Source: Myxococcales bacterium (lineage in GTDB: Bacteria; Myxococcota_A; Polyangia; Polyangiales; Polyangiaceae). From it: a stretch of 61,096 bases of DNA. A program made the position numbers and the translations under genes. The DNA lies in contig CANJCO010000028.1 in assembly GCA_947473045.1 (NCBI GenBank), positions 1 to 61,096 of the forward strand, given 5' to 3'. Positions within the stretch are counted from its first letter, which is position 1, and every line of letters starts with the position of its first letter. Positions 21,197 to 29,310 of this stretch are shown piece by piece. The notes below the pieces were generated by a model. It was not told where the DNA came from, did not search any database, and saw only the letters and a program-made list of their open reading frames with translations.

Positions 21197-22594
21197 CTAT
21201 TGCGCGCCGTGGTGGGTCATCCGGTTCAAGTCGCCATCGAGCATCCACATGCCAAACACGTGAAACCCCAGGTTCACGCTCACCGCCACGCGACGGCCGT
21301 ACATCGCCTCGAGCGCCTCGGGCACGACGCCGGCGGTCGCCTCGCCGAAGAGGCCAAGCTGCAGCCCGCTCGATGCGCCCCCAAGCACGACGCGCTCGGC
21401 CCCGAGCGTCTCGAAGAGCCACGGCGACGTGACGCCCCCGCCCGCGGCTGCGCTCTCTTCGCGCTGATTGATCTCGCTGCGAAGCCACACGGTGTCGCGG
21501 CGGCTGGGCGACCGCACCGCCACTTCGGCGAGCAACGCCTGAGCCGAATGCCGCGGCTCGGTGGCAGCGGCGTCGGCCACATCGGCCGCCCAGTCGAGCA
21601 GGCCGTCGAAGCGAAAGCCCCGCACGTTGCCCCACGCGTACGCGCTCGCGCTCGCTTGGAACGCATCGGGCTGTCCGTGGCCCTGATCGCGCAAGCGCTC
21701 GCCCGAAACCTGAAGCTCCAGCCACGAGCCAAACGTGTGGCGCACGCGCGCGGCGATCGAGCTGGGCGCGCCCACTTGCGGAAGATTACGGCTGTCGCTC
21801 GGCAGCAGCTCCTTCGCGCTGAACACCGACGACTCAAACCACGTGTCTCCCACGCGAAGCTGAGTGCCAATCACCGGAAACGTCTCGTGCGGATTTTCGC
21901 CCTTGTGATGCTTGCGCGGCACCGTCGGCCCGGGACTGGACGCCCGATGCATGAAGATCGGCGGGCCGATCGTGGCGCTGCCCTGACCGAAGAACACGGC
22001 AAAGTCCGCGCGCCCCTCGGTCATCATGTTTTCGGGATGCCAGCCGGGCAGTCCCGCGAGCGGGTGCACCGAAATGGCCAGTTGGTGAACGAGCTGGTGC
22101 GAATGCTGGGCGTCCCACAATCCTTCTCCGGCCTGACCCAACTCGGGATAGCCCTCGGGGCCGACCGTGAGCGGCTCGAAGTTGAGCATGGCGAGACCCT
22201 CGACGTAGCCGCGCGAATCGCGCCCGTACGCCATCGCCCAGTCGCTCACGAGCAGGGGAATCGTCGCACCGCCGTCGTGGGTGGCCACTGCCTGATTGGC
22301 AATTACGTGCGCGCCGAGGCCGGAATTATGCAAAAATCCGAAGCCGTTGAGCATGAGGTGAATACCGCCTGGCATTCCGGGAGTTCCCGGAATGAGCGCC
22401 GCGCGGGGCGAGGCGTACCCGAGCTGGGCGGGCTCCTCACTCGGCGCTGCAGCGGGGCCCAGGTGCGAAGCCGAATTCGCAGGCTCGGCGGCGGAGGCCG
22501 GACCGGAAGCAGCGAGGGCGCCCGCGACCCACGCCGCGCGCACGGCCGCAAGGCGGCGGAAACAGCGGCTCGCCCTCAACTCGTTGGATTGCAT
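21197..22594 (-). CDS. Exported protein of unknown function, probably outer membrane
   Basis: 465 residues from ATG 22594. The Sec signal ends LAASGPASAAEP, with cleavage likely after ASA. The mature protein has conserved-looking stretches: GIHLMLNGFGFLHN, EGLAMLNFEPLTVGPEGYPE, DAQHSHQLVHQLAISVHPLAG, IGPPIFMHRASSPGPTVPRK, then HHKGENPHETFPVIGTQLRVGD. The C-terminal half has alternating aromatic and polar residues like beta strands. I recall similar proteins in clusters with metal-resistance genes, but their role is unknown. The His-rich middle (several HxH or HH pairs) would suit metal binding. No operon partner is evident. It is divergent from the GDSL lipoprotein gene. Confidence 0.6.
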   Translation of the reverse strand: MQSNELRASRCFRRLAAVRAAWVAGALAASGPASAAEPANSASHLGPAAAPSEEPAQLGYASPRAALIPGTPGMPGGIHLMLNGFGFLHNSGLGAHVIANQAVATHDGGATIPLLVSDWAMAYGRDSRGYVEGLAMLNFEPLTVGPEGYPELGQAGEGLWDAQHSHQLVHQLAISVHPLAGLPGWHPENMMTEGRADFAVFFGQGSATIGPPIFMHRASSPGPTVPRKHHKGENPHETFPVIGTQLRVGDTWFESSVFSAKELLPSDSRNLPQVGAPSSIAARVRHTFGSWLELQVSGERLRDQGHGQPDAFQASASAYAWGNVRGFRFDGLLDWAADVADAAATEPRHSAQALLAEVAVRSPSRRDTVWLRSEINQREESAAAGGGVTSPWLFETLGAERVVLGGASSGLQLGLFGEATAGVVPEALEAMYGRRVAVSVNLGFHVFGMWMLDGDLNRMTHHGAQ

Positions 22595-22704
22595 TCGTAA
22601 ATCTGCCCGCCTTTGCTGCCGCCTGCGGGCCCGCACGCGACCTGGTCATGCTACACCGCTGTGGCCGACGTTGAATCTCCACTCGGCGTCTGAGGAGGCT
22701 TTTC

Positions 22705-23649
22705 ATGATTATTCGTAACGTCCTTGGTTTCGGCGCGCTCGCGCTCGCTCTCGGCGCCTGCAGCAGCGCCAGCACCGACACCCCCGCAGCCGCCGACGCA
22801 GGCACCAAGCCGATCGACTCCGGCGCCGCGGCCGACTCCGCCGTTTCGCACGCGTGCCCGACCTCCGCGCACAAGACGATCGTCGTGGTCGGGGACTCCA
22901 TCTCCGATCAGGGAAGCGGCGAGACGCTGGCGTCCCAGGAGCCGTTTTACCGCACCCTGCTCGTCAAGAACGACGACGCGAAGTACCCCGACTGGAAGGG
23001 AAGCGACCTCTCCACCTGCTGGAAGATCGACCCGACGGCCAACGTCGTGAAGGTTTCTGTCGGCGGAGCAATCGCCACCGAGAAGGTGGGCAAGCAGTCG
23101 GTGCTGCTCGATCAGGTCAAGAGCCTCCCCGCGAGCCTTCCCGGCCCCGTTCTCGTGATCGGGACCATCGGCGGAAACGACGCCCTCGCCGGCCTCGCAG
23201 ACGTGCTCATCGGCACCGCCGAGCAGCAAAAAGCCGACCTCGACGGCTTCATCAAGGGCTTCGGCGACGCAATGACCGAGCTCACCAGGACCGACCGCTT
23301 CGGCGCCGGCGTCAAGGTCGACGTGCTCATGACGAACATCTTCGACCCGAGCGGCGGGACCGGTAACTTCGTTTACACGCCCGAGAAGATCAACTGCCCC
23401 GGCTCATTTTCGCTGTGGCCCGCCGGCAAGCCGACCGATCCGGTTCTCAACGCGTGGGACACGGCGATGCAGGCCGAAGCCGCGAAGTATCCTGGCGTGA
23501 AGCTCCTCGACCTGCACGCGCAGTTCAAGAGCCACGACGTCAATCAGGCCGCCGACGCAAACTGGTTCTACGACGACTGCATTCACCCCAACAGCGCTGG
23601 TCACGAGCACATTCGCGAGCTGTTCTGGGGCGGCATTTCCGCCCTCTAA
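22705..23649 (+). CDS. SGNH/GDSL-type hydrolase lipoprotein
   Basis: 314 residues, with a strong GAGGAGG ahead of the ATG. The lipobox LALGAC is followed by an Ala/Asp/Ser-rich stalk of about 30 residues (STDTPAAADAGTKPIDSG). The SGNH hydrolase domain follows: block I VVVGDSISDQ with Ser65 as the nucleophile, block III GTIGGNDAL, and block V DDCIHPNSAGHEH with the Asp and His of the triad. These enzymes hydrolyse esters or acyl groups of lipids or polysaccharides. The cell location is the outer surface or periplasm. A stable hairpin lies just after the stop. The gene is divergent from the unknown exported protein and seems monocistronic. Confidence 0.9.
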   Translation: MIIRNVLGFGALALALGACSSASTDTPAAADAGTKPIDSGAAADSAVSHACPTSAHKTIVVVGDSISDQGSGETLASQEPFYRTLLVKNDDAKYPDWKGSDLSTCWKIDPTANVVKVSVGGAIATEKVGKQSVLLDQVKSLPASLPGPVLVIGTIGGNDALAGLADVLIGTAEQQKADLDGFIKGFGDAMTELTRTDRFGAGVKVDVLMTNIFDPSGGTGNFVYTPEKINCPGSFSLWPAGKPTDPVLNAWDTAMQAEAAKYPGVKLLDLHAQFKSHDVNQAADANWFYDDCIHPNSAGHEHIRELFWGGISAL

Positions 23650-23661
23650 ACTGCTGCAAGC

Positions 23662-23697
23662 CGGGCCCGTGGGCGTGTCTTCGCGCTCACGGGCCCG
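23662..23697 (+). terminator. Hairpin after the GDSL gene, probable terminator
   Basis: A 14-bp stem is formed by 23662-23675 (CGGGCCCGTGGGCG) and 23684-23697 (CGCTCACGGGCCCG) with one G-T pair and an 8-base loop. It starts 13 bp after the stop codon at 23649. There is no run of T after it, only CGCCGTTTAAG, so it may act as a transcript-protecting hairpin or a weak terminator. It also lies in the gap where the convergent HDOD gene ends. Confidence 0.55.
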
Positions 23698-23748
23698 CGC
23701 CGTTTAAGCCGCCCCGCCCGCATCCGATCGCGCCGGGTGGGGAGGTGG

Positions 23749-24846
23749 CTACAGCGCGCGGGCTTTGACGACGCTCGATCTTACCTGCGAGCGAAACGCC
23801 CGGAGCGCGTAGTTGTCCATCCCGAGCGAGGCGGCGGTCGCGTAGACTTCGTCCTCGCTGCCGACGCGGTAGTTCGGCGACAGGTGAATCGCCGTGAGGC
23901 CCGACGCCAGACGCACGAGCTGCACTTCGGCAGACGTCGCCACGTCGGAGAGGTGGTGCTTTTCGCACACTTCGATCAGAAAATCGGGCAGCTTCCACGC
24001 GCGCGCAGCAGCAGCGCCGAACTCGACGTGCACGGTTTCGAGCGCGGCAGCGACCACTCCCAGACTCGGCTCGCCAGGCTCCGCCATTTCGCGCCACGCA
24101 GCAGAGACATCGCGAAGCGCGAACGTCTTGCCGATTTCGTGCAGCATGCCAGCGAGAAAACAGTGTTCGAGATTGCCCTTCCGCAGCTCGATGCTCAGGC
24201 TGCCAGCGGCAAACGCGCTCGAGACCGAGTGCAGCCAAAGCTGACCCCACAGATCGCGAAGCAAGCCTCGCGAGGCTTTCATGCCCGAATCGAACACGCC
24301 ACGCGTCGAGAGCGCTGCGGCGATGCCCGCGACCGTCTGCGCTCCGAGGCGCACGATCGCGTCACGGAGCGAGTCGACCTTCTCGCGGCTCGCCGAGGCC
24401 GCCGAGTTGGCGACGCGAAGCACGCTCGCCGATAGCGCGGGGTCGCGCTGCGTGAGCAGCACGAGGCGCTCCATGTCGAAATCGGGATCTTCGAGCAGCG
24501 CGAACAACCGCGACGATCGGGCCGGAAACGGCTGCGCCTCGACTTGAGCGGCATCGAACCGCAGGCGCAGCGCTGTCGACAACCGCTGTACCTGATCGCG
24601 CTCCCCGAGCGTGAGCGGCACGCGCTCGGCAGCGGCGTACTCGCAGCCCTGCGTCAGATCGAAATCTTCGATATCACCGGGTGCCGGCGTGCCTTCGCTC
24701 GCGCGGGTGGAGGCCGGCGCCTCGGGAGTAAGCTCACGCGCGGGCGAAAGCCGCGGAGGGCTGTCACCGTCGCCCTCGTCTGCGGCAGCGACCGCGCCAG
24801 AGCCGAGCTTCGCGAAGAGCGATCGCAGCCAACGCAGGAACGACAT
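23749..24846 (-). CDS. HDOD-domain signalling protein
   Basis: 365 residues. The N-terminal 130 residues are polar and low in structure, including a stretch of Pro, Ala and Glu (about 20-60). The HDOD domain follows from about 130: FALLEDPDFDMERLVLLTQR, DPALSASVLRVANSA, then LRDAIVRLGAQTVAGIAAAL and FLAGMLHEIGKTFAL. HDOD proteins are HD-related but usually lack catalysis and act as scaffolds in signalling or stress responses. The canonical HD pair is absent here apart from the related LHEIGK, in keeping with that view. No neighbour gives a pathway. It starts with ATG at 24846. Confidence 0.85.
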   Translation of the reverse strand: MSFLRWLRSLFAKLGSGAVAAADEGDGDSPPRLSPARELTPEAPASTRASEGTPAPGDIEDFDLTQGCEYAAAERVPLTLGERDQVQRLSTALRLRFDAAQVEAQPFPARSSRLFALLEDPDFDMERLVLLTQRDPALSASVLRVANSAASASREKVDSLRDAIVRLGAQTVAGIAAALSTRGVFDSGMKASRGLLRDLWGQLWLHSVSSAFAAGSLSIELRKGNLEHCFLAGMLHEIGKTFALRDVSAAWREMAEPGEPSLGVVAAALETVHVEFGAAAARAWKLPDFLIEVCEKHHLSDVATSAEVQLVRLASGLTAIHLSPNYRVGSEDEVYATAASLGMDNYALRAFRSQVRSSVVKARAL

Positions 24847-24956
24847 CGGAGGCGATGATAGCCCCGCGGGCGGTGCGTCGGCGAAATTTGGTGCGCCTTT
24901 CGCGCTAAATCGGCCGCGCTTCCGCCTTACGCCCGAGGCGAATCGCGAGCATCCGC

Positions 24957-25946
24957 TCAGAGCCGGGCAGCGACCAGCAGATCGCCACCCGCGTCATAGT
25001 ACACCTTCGAACAATCCCGGTTCGGCTGCGCCCTGCCCCACGCGCCGCGGTCGACGAATACGCTCGCCTTGGGTGCATCGACATCGAAATAGGCTATTTT
25101 GGCAGTCGCGGTCAGCTCATCGAAATAAAACAGGGCGCGCGCGTCCGACGAAAGCCCCGAGGGCCGTCGCGCCGAGTTTCCCGATTGCACGAGCTCGCCC
25201 TGCGCAGCAAATTCGGCAAGCGGCGGCCACCATACCGAAGCCATCATGCGATCGGCGCGAAGCAGGCCGGGGGCCTGCCCGCCAACATGCCGCGCGACGA
25301 GCGCGAGCCCGACCGCGCCGATGGTGAGGTCGCTCAACCGCTCTGCGGGCGGCATGGCGGCCAGCTGCGCGTTGAGCTGCGCGACCGTCACCATGGGGAG
25401 CGCGAGGTTCGGCGCCACCGACAGCGCATCTCCCGGAGCGGAGCGTGCATACTGCACGATTGCACGCCCTCCCGAAGCGAGCGCGTAGAGGACGAGGCCG
25501 GCCGGCTCGAGCGCGACGCGTTCACCGGGCGCGAGCGCCGAGCCATCGAACGTCTGCTCGCCAGCGAACGTGACGGAGTTCTTGAGGCGATCGGCATAGT
25601 GAATGACGCCGTCCGAAGGCGTAATCCACGCGATCGTGCGCTCATCGTCGGCAATCGCCGAAAGCTGCTTGATTTGCCCCACGCCCAGCCCAAGCGACAC
25701 GCCAGCGCCGTATTTCGCCCCGGGATCGCACGCCGCAGGAACGATGAACGGCCCCGCCTCCGCTGCGTCCATTTTTTCGGCGTCGAAGGCGGCGTCGACC
25801 GAGGCCTCGGCGCCGCCATCATCGCCAGTGGCGACCGACGAATCGGCCGCGGCGCCCGAGTCGAACTTCGCCACTGCAGGACGCGTCTCGCTGCTGCAGC
25901 CGAGCGCCACGCAGCCGACTGCGAGCCAGAGCAAACGCGCCGTCAT
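24957..25946 (-). CDS. Lipoprotein of unknown function
   Basis: 329 residues from ATG 25946, which overlaps the stop of the upstream mosaic lipoprotein (ATGA). The signal is LLWLAVGCVALGC with lipobox ALGC. A long Asp/Ala/Ser-rich stalk follows (FDSGAAADSSVATGDDGG and onward to about residue 60). The rest contains repeated hydrophobic and aspartate-rich strands such as IAWITPSDGVIHYADR, ARALFYFDELTATAKIAYFD and SKVYYDAGGDLLVAARL, which suggests a beta-propeller-like fold. No catalytic motif is recognised. Co-translation with the 1067-residue protein implies a shared role at the cell surface. Confidence 0.7.
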   Translation of the reverse strand: MTARLLWLAVGCVALGCSSETRPAVAKFDSGAAADSSVATGDDGGAEASVDAAFDAEKMDAAEAGPFIVPAACDPGAKYGAGVSLGLGVGQIKQLSAIADDERTIAWITPSDGVIHYADRLKNSVTFAGEQTFDGSALAPGERVALEPAGLVLYALASGGRAIVQYARSAPGDALSVAPNLALPMVTVAQLNAQLAAMPPAERLSDLTIGAVGLALVARHVGGQAPGLLRADRMMASVWWPPLAEFAAQGELVQSGNSARRPSGLSSDARALFYFDELTATAKIAYFDVDAPKASVFVDRGAWGRAQPNRDCSKVYYDAGGDLLVAARL

Positions 25947-28900
25947 ATGGCGTCCACGCAATCGTAGCTGAGCTGCCACTGATTGAGCGTGGGCGCCGCC
26001 GGGGGATTCGACGAAGGGTTCAGGGTCGACGTCACGCGCAGATAGCTCTTCGAGACCTGCCCCGCCGCGACGAGCTGCTGCTCGACGGTATTGGCGAGGC
26101 TCGTCCAGTTGGCAGTCGTGAAGTTGGCAGTACCGACCGACACCGCCGCGCCGTACGGGTCGGCGAGAAGCTCTTTGGTCTGCGCGGTAAAGGCAATCGA
26201 GGTGCCCGCCGGAATTACCGCCTGCCAGCTGTAGAACTTCCACGCCGGCCGCTTCTGCGCAGGGCACACGGCCACATATTCACGGGTATAAGACGCTTGC
26301 GCGTACTGCGAAAACGCTGCCGGCGCGATGCATTTTCCGCTCAAGCACCGCGTGCCGGTCGCGAAGGTGCAGCAGTTGCCGTCGTTGGAGCACGCGCCGT
26401 TGTCCGCGATGCAGCCGTTGACGCCATTGGCCACGCAGTGGCGCACAGGAGGATTGGCAATCGGAGAATCGAGGGTGCATGCCGCCAGCTTCGGGTTCGA
26501 AGTGCCGCCGCAGCAGTCGAGATCGGTCGTGCACACTCCCCCCGTGTGGGGGCTCGAATTGGCCGGCTCCGACACCCCGCAGGCGTCGAGTGCAAAGTAG
26601 GCGCGCGAGTTGCCGGCCAGCAGCTCCTGCCCGGGCAGGTAGAACGCCGGATAGCTCGGGTCCTGGCCGGGCGTGGGGTTGTTCGCGATGGCCGCGACCC
26701 AAAGCTTCTTTGGTGTGGGCTCGGCGCTGATGTCGATGAAGCGCGGATCGCTCGCGTACGGATTGACCGTCGCGATGTTGCCGTACATGCGTCGCGAGGT
26801 GAAGACCACCCACGAATAACCGCCGATTTGAATCGGCAGCACCGTGGGCTCGTAGTTGTAGATGGTGTCGTTGTAGTTCGCTGTATTGATATCGAAGCCC
26901 CACGCGTCGCGGGCTTTGTACTGCGCAAAATAGGTATTGTAGAGGGCGCCGGTCGGGTCGCCGTGGAGGTTCGGTCCGGTCGGCAGGTTCACGCCGTTGA
27001 GGTTCGTCAGCGCCGTGTAGGTGACCGGGCCGGACGTGTTCAGGTACCAGAGGTTGCTCACCGCGCCGGTGTCGGAGCAGTTCCACAGCCCGTAGCCGTT
27101 GAAGTACGTATTGCCGAGATAAAACTGGCCCGACGGGGCGTCGCAGTGGTGGCGGGTAAAGCCGAAGCCGCCGTCCTGCGAAGGCCAGATCTCCCACTCG
27201 GCGATCAGGCCATTTTGGCCGGTCGGAAGAAACGACGGCCACGCCCAGCTGTTGAACAGCGGCTTGCCGAGGTTGACGTGATTCGAAAACGTCATCGTCG
27301 CCGGGTTGAAATTCATGACCGAGAGCGTTGCGCGGTCGCCGCTGGTCACGCCGGAGGGCGGATTTGCGATGGCAGGTCCGTTGACGACGGAGTTGTTCCA
27401 GTTCCACCAGTTGAACGCCAACTGTTTGCCGTCGGCCGAGAACGCCGGCGATGCCGCGCTGAGTCCGCCGAACATCGTGCGCGTGTTCGGCAGCGCGGCG
27501 CCGTTGATCGAGTACAGCGCGCTCGTCCCGGTATTGGTGCTCCCGGGCATCGAGCTGGTGTCCGAGAAGCCGTAGGTACCGTTGGGCGAGAGCGCCTGCC
27601 AGGCATAGGTGCCATTCGGCCCCAGCGGCGTCTCCGTGTTCTGCGGATTCGGATTCGTGATGTCGTATTTGAACGTATAATAATCCGAGCCGCGGAGAGT
27701 CGTCAGCACGTTGCCGTTTCCGGACGCCGAGTGGCAGCCACGGCAACCGGTGACGAAGACATTTGTGCCCGCGGCGATGGCCGGCTTCGCAGCGCCCGGC
27801 GCCACGCTCAAGGTGGCCGCCCCGAACAACTGGCCATTGTAAGTGTAACCGTAGTTCTGACTCAGATTGGTGCCATACGACTGGTAATAAATGCGACCCT
27901 TGAGCTGGTCGCTCGCGAACCGAACCGTAATCGTCTGCTCAGTCTTGAGAACGCCGCCGACGATGCGCTGCACCGCGACCGTGCCCGTGTCGCCGAGCTT
28001 GGCGCGGTTGCGATTGACGGTCTGCTCGAAGTCGAACCACGCGTTTTGCGGGATCATCCCGCGGGGCTGCGATTTGGGCGTCTTGCCGCCGACGGTGTCG
28101 GCCTGCGTGGTCAGCTCATTGATGATTTCCGACCAACGAAACGGCGCCGTGTTGGCGGGGGCGCCCGCCGGATAGCGCAGCGACACCATCACCGCGTTCG
28201 CGGTCGCGCCCTTGTTGTCCCACTGAATCACGGGCGGGATCTGCCCGAGCGGGAAGGTGGTGTTGTCATACGGATACAGCCAGCGCACGTTGTCGGCGCC
28301 GCCGGGCGCCACCGTGAACTTCGTCGCGTCGTAGCCTGCGGGCGCCGCAGTGGCGTCGACGGCGTTGACAGTGACGTTCACCACTGCAGTCGCCGAAAGA
28401 TTGCCGGTTATCGCCTGCACGTTGAGCGTGGTGGCCACCGGCGTGATGAGCGTCACCTTGCCGGGATTGGGATCTTTGATCGAGTCGATCTTCGCAATAT
28501 CGTATTGATCGAGCCCCCATATGGCCGGCGCCGGACCCGAATAGCAGCTCAGCGGCGTGAGCGTCGCCGTGAGCTGATTGGTAAAGGTCTTGTTGATATC
28601 GGTAACGATGATGGTCGACGGCGTAGGCGTGATCGCGAGCCCCGTGCACAGCGGCGGCGTAACAATGGTGCCCGTGAGGGTGACGCCGGCCTCGGTGACC
28701 GACAGTCCGGGGCCCGCGTCGATGCCCGGAGGCGTGTCGGTAAACGACAGGCAGTCGGGATCGCACGGATCGTCGACGCACTTCTGAGAGGCGCCGAGCC
28801 CCTGCATATGAATGCCGCCGAGCGATTTCGTCGTTTCGCGCTCGCCGACGCACGCGCCCCAGAGGCCGCCTTGGCATTTGCGGTGCCCGATCGAGCAACG

Positions 28901-29146
28901 CACTTCCGTTCCCGAGCGCTCCGTCACCACGCCGCAGTCGACGCTGGCTCCTTCGACGGGGCACGCGCACAGCTCCTGCGGGGTTTGACACCCGTCGCCG
29001 GCAGACGCGGCAGGCAGGGCGCCGTTGTCGCCCGGCGCGCCCGCCTGGTCAGCGGCGCAGCCGGCGATGACGATCGAAAGCGCGGCGGTAACAAAAACAC
29101 GCCAAGCGTTTGCCGACTGGGCCGTTACGGCAACCGTGTTTCGCAT
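25943..29146 (-). CDS. Large mosaic lipoprotein with heme c motif and Cys-rich repeats
   Basis: 1067 residues. The lipobox is IVIAGC near residue 30. Next comes a Cys-rich segment (about 50-135, with CDPDCLSF), then Ig-like strand-rich regions (about 150-400), including a bacterial Ig-2-like part (TLITPVATTLNVQAITG). A CRGCH motif, one c-type heme site, is near residue 467. A propeller-like part follows (SAASPAFSADGKQLAFNWW). Residues about 852-945 hold disulfide-knot-like repeats with CTTDLDCCGG and CSNDGNCCTF. Cys pairs and the lipobox indicate an oxidised extracellular site. No family name fits the whole protein. The downstream lipoprotein gene overlaps it by 4 bp. Confidence 0.75.
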   Translation of the reverse strand: MRNTVAVTAQSANAWRVFVTAALSIVIAGCAADQAGAPGDNGALPAASAGDGCQTPQELCACPVEGASVDCGVVTERSGTEVRCSIGHRKCQGGLWGACVGERETTKSLGGIHMQGLGASQKCVDDPCDPDCLSFTDTPPGIDAGPGLSVTEAGVTLTGTIVTPPLCTGLAITPTPSTIIVTDINKTFTNQLTATLTPLSCYSGPAPAIWGLDQYDIAKIDSIKDPNPGKVTLITPVATTLNVQAITGNLSATAVVNVTVNAVDATAAPAGYDATKFTVAPGGADNVRWLYPYDNTTFPLGQIPPVIQWDNKGATANAVMVSLRYPAGAPANTAPFRWSEIINELTTQADTVGGKTPKSQPRGMIPQNAWFDFEQTVNRNRAKLGDTGTVAVQRIVGGVLKTEQTITVRFASDQLKGRIYYQSYGTNLSQNYGYTYNGQLFGAATLSVAPGAAKPAIAAGTNVFVTGCRGCHSASGNGNVLTTLRGSDYYTFKYDITNPNPQNTETPLGPNGTYAWQALSPNGTYGFSDTSSMPGSTNTGTSALYSINGAALPNTRTMFGGLSAASPAFSADGKQLAFNWWNWNNSVVNGPAIANPPSGVTSGDRATLSVMNFNPATMTFSNHVNLGKPLFNSWAWPSFLPTGQNGLIAEWEIWPSQDGGFGFTRHHCDAPSGQFYLGNTYFNGYGLWNCSDTGAVSNLWYLNTSGPVTYTALTNLNGVNLPTGPNLHGDPTGALYNTYFAQYKARDAWGFDINTANYNDTIYNYEPTVLPIQIGGYSWVVFTSRRMYGNIATVNPYASDPRFIDISAEPTPKKLWVAAIANNPTPGQDPSYPAFYLPGQELLAGNSRAYFALDACGVSEPANSSPHTGGVCTTDLDCCGGTSNPKLAACTLDSPIANPPVRHCVANGVNGCIADNGACSNDGNCCTFATGTRCLSGKCIAPAAFSQYAQASYTREYVAVCPAQKRPAWKFYSWQAVIPAGTSIAFTAQTKELLADPYGAAVSVGTANFTTANWTSLANTVEQQLVAAGQVSKSYLRVTSTLNPSSNPPAAPTLNQWQLSYDCVDAI

Positions 29147-29310
29147 GAGCTGGCAGGCTATCGCGACCCGCAGTGGCCGCCACGTAAAAATGTCGGCGCG
29201 CAGCAGCGGCGTGTGCGACGCTGAAGGTTTCTTCAGTGCGCGCGGCTCCGGCGGCGCCGGGTTCGAACGATTGTGCCCGCGAGCGGCGCCCGAGGCCGCA
29301 TACTTCGGCG

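Noticed and set aside
26297-29224. A 975-codon plus-strand frame opposite the mosaic lipoprotein
   Set aside because: Arg-rich translation without motifs, while the minus strand shows a signal peptide, heme site and Cys repeats.
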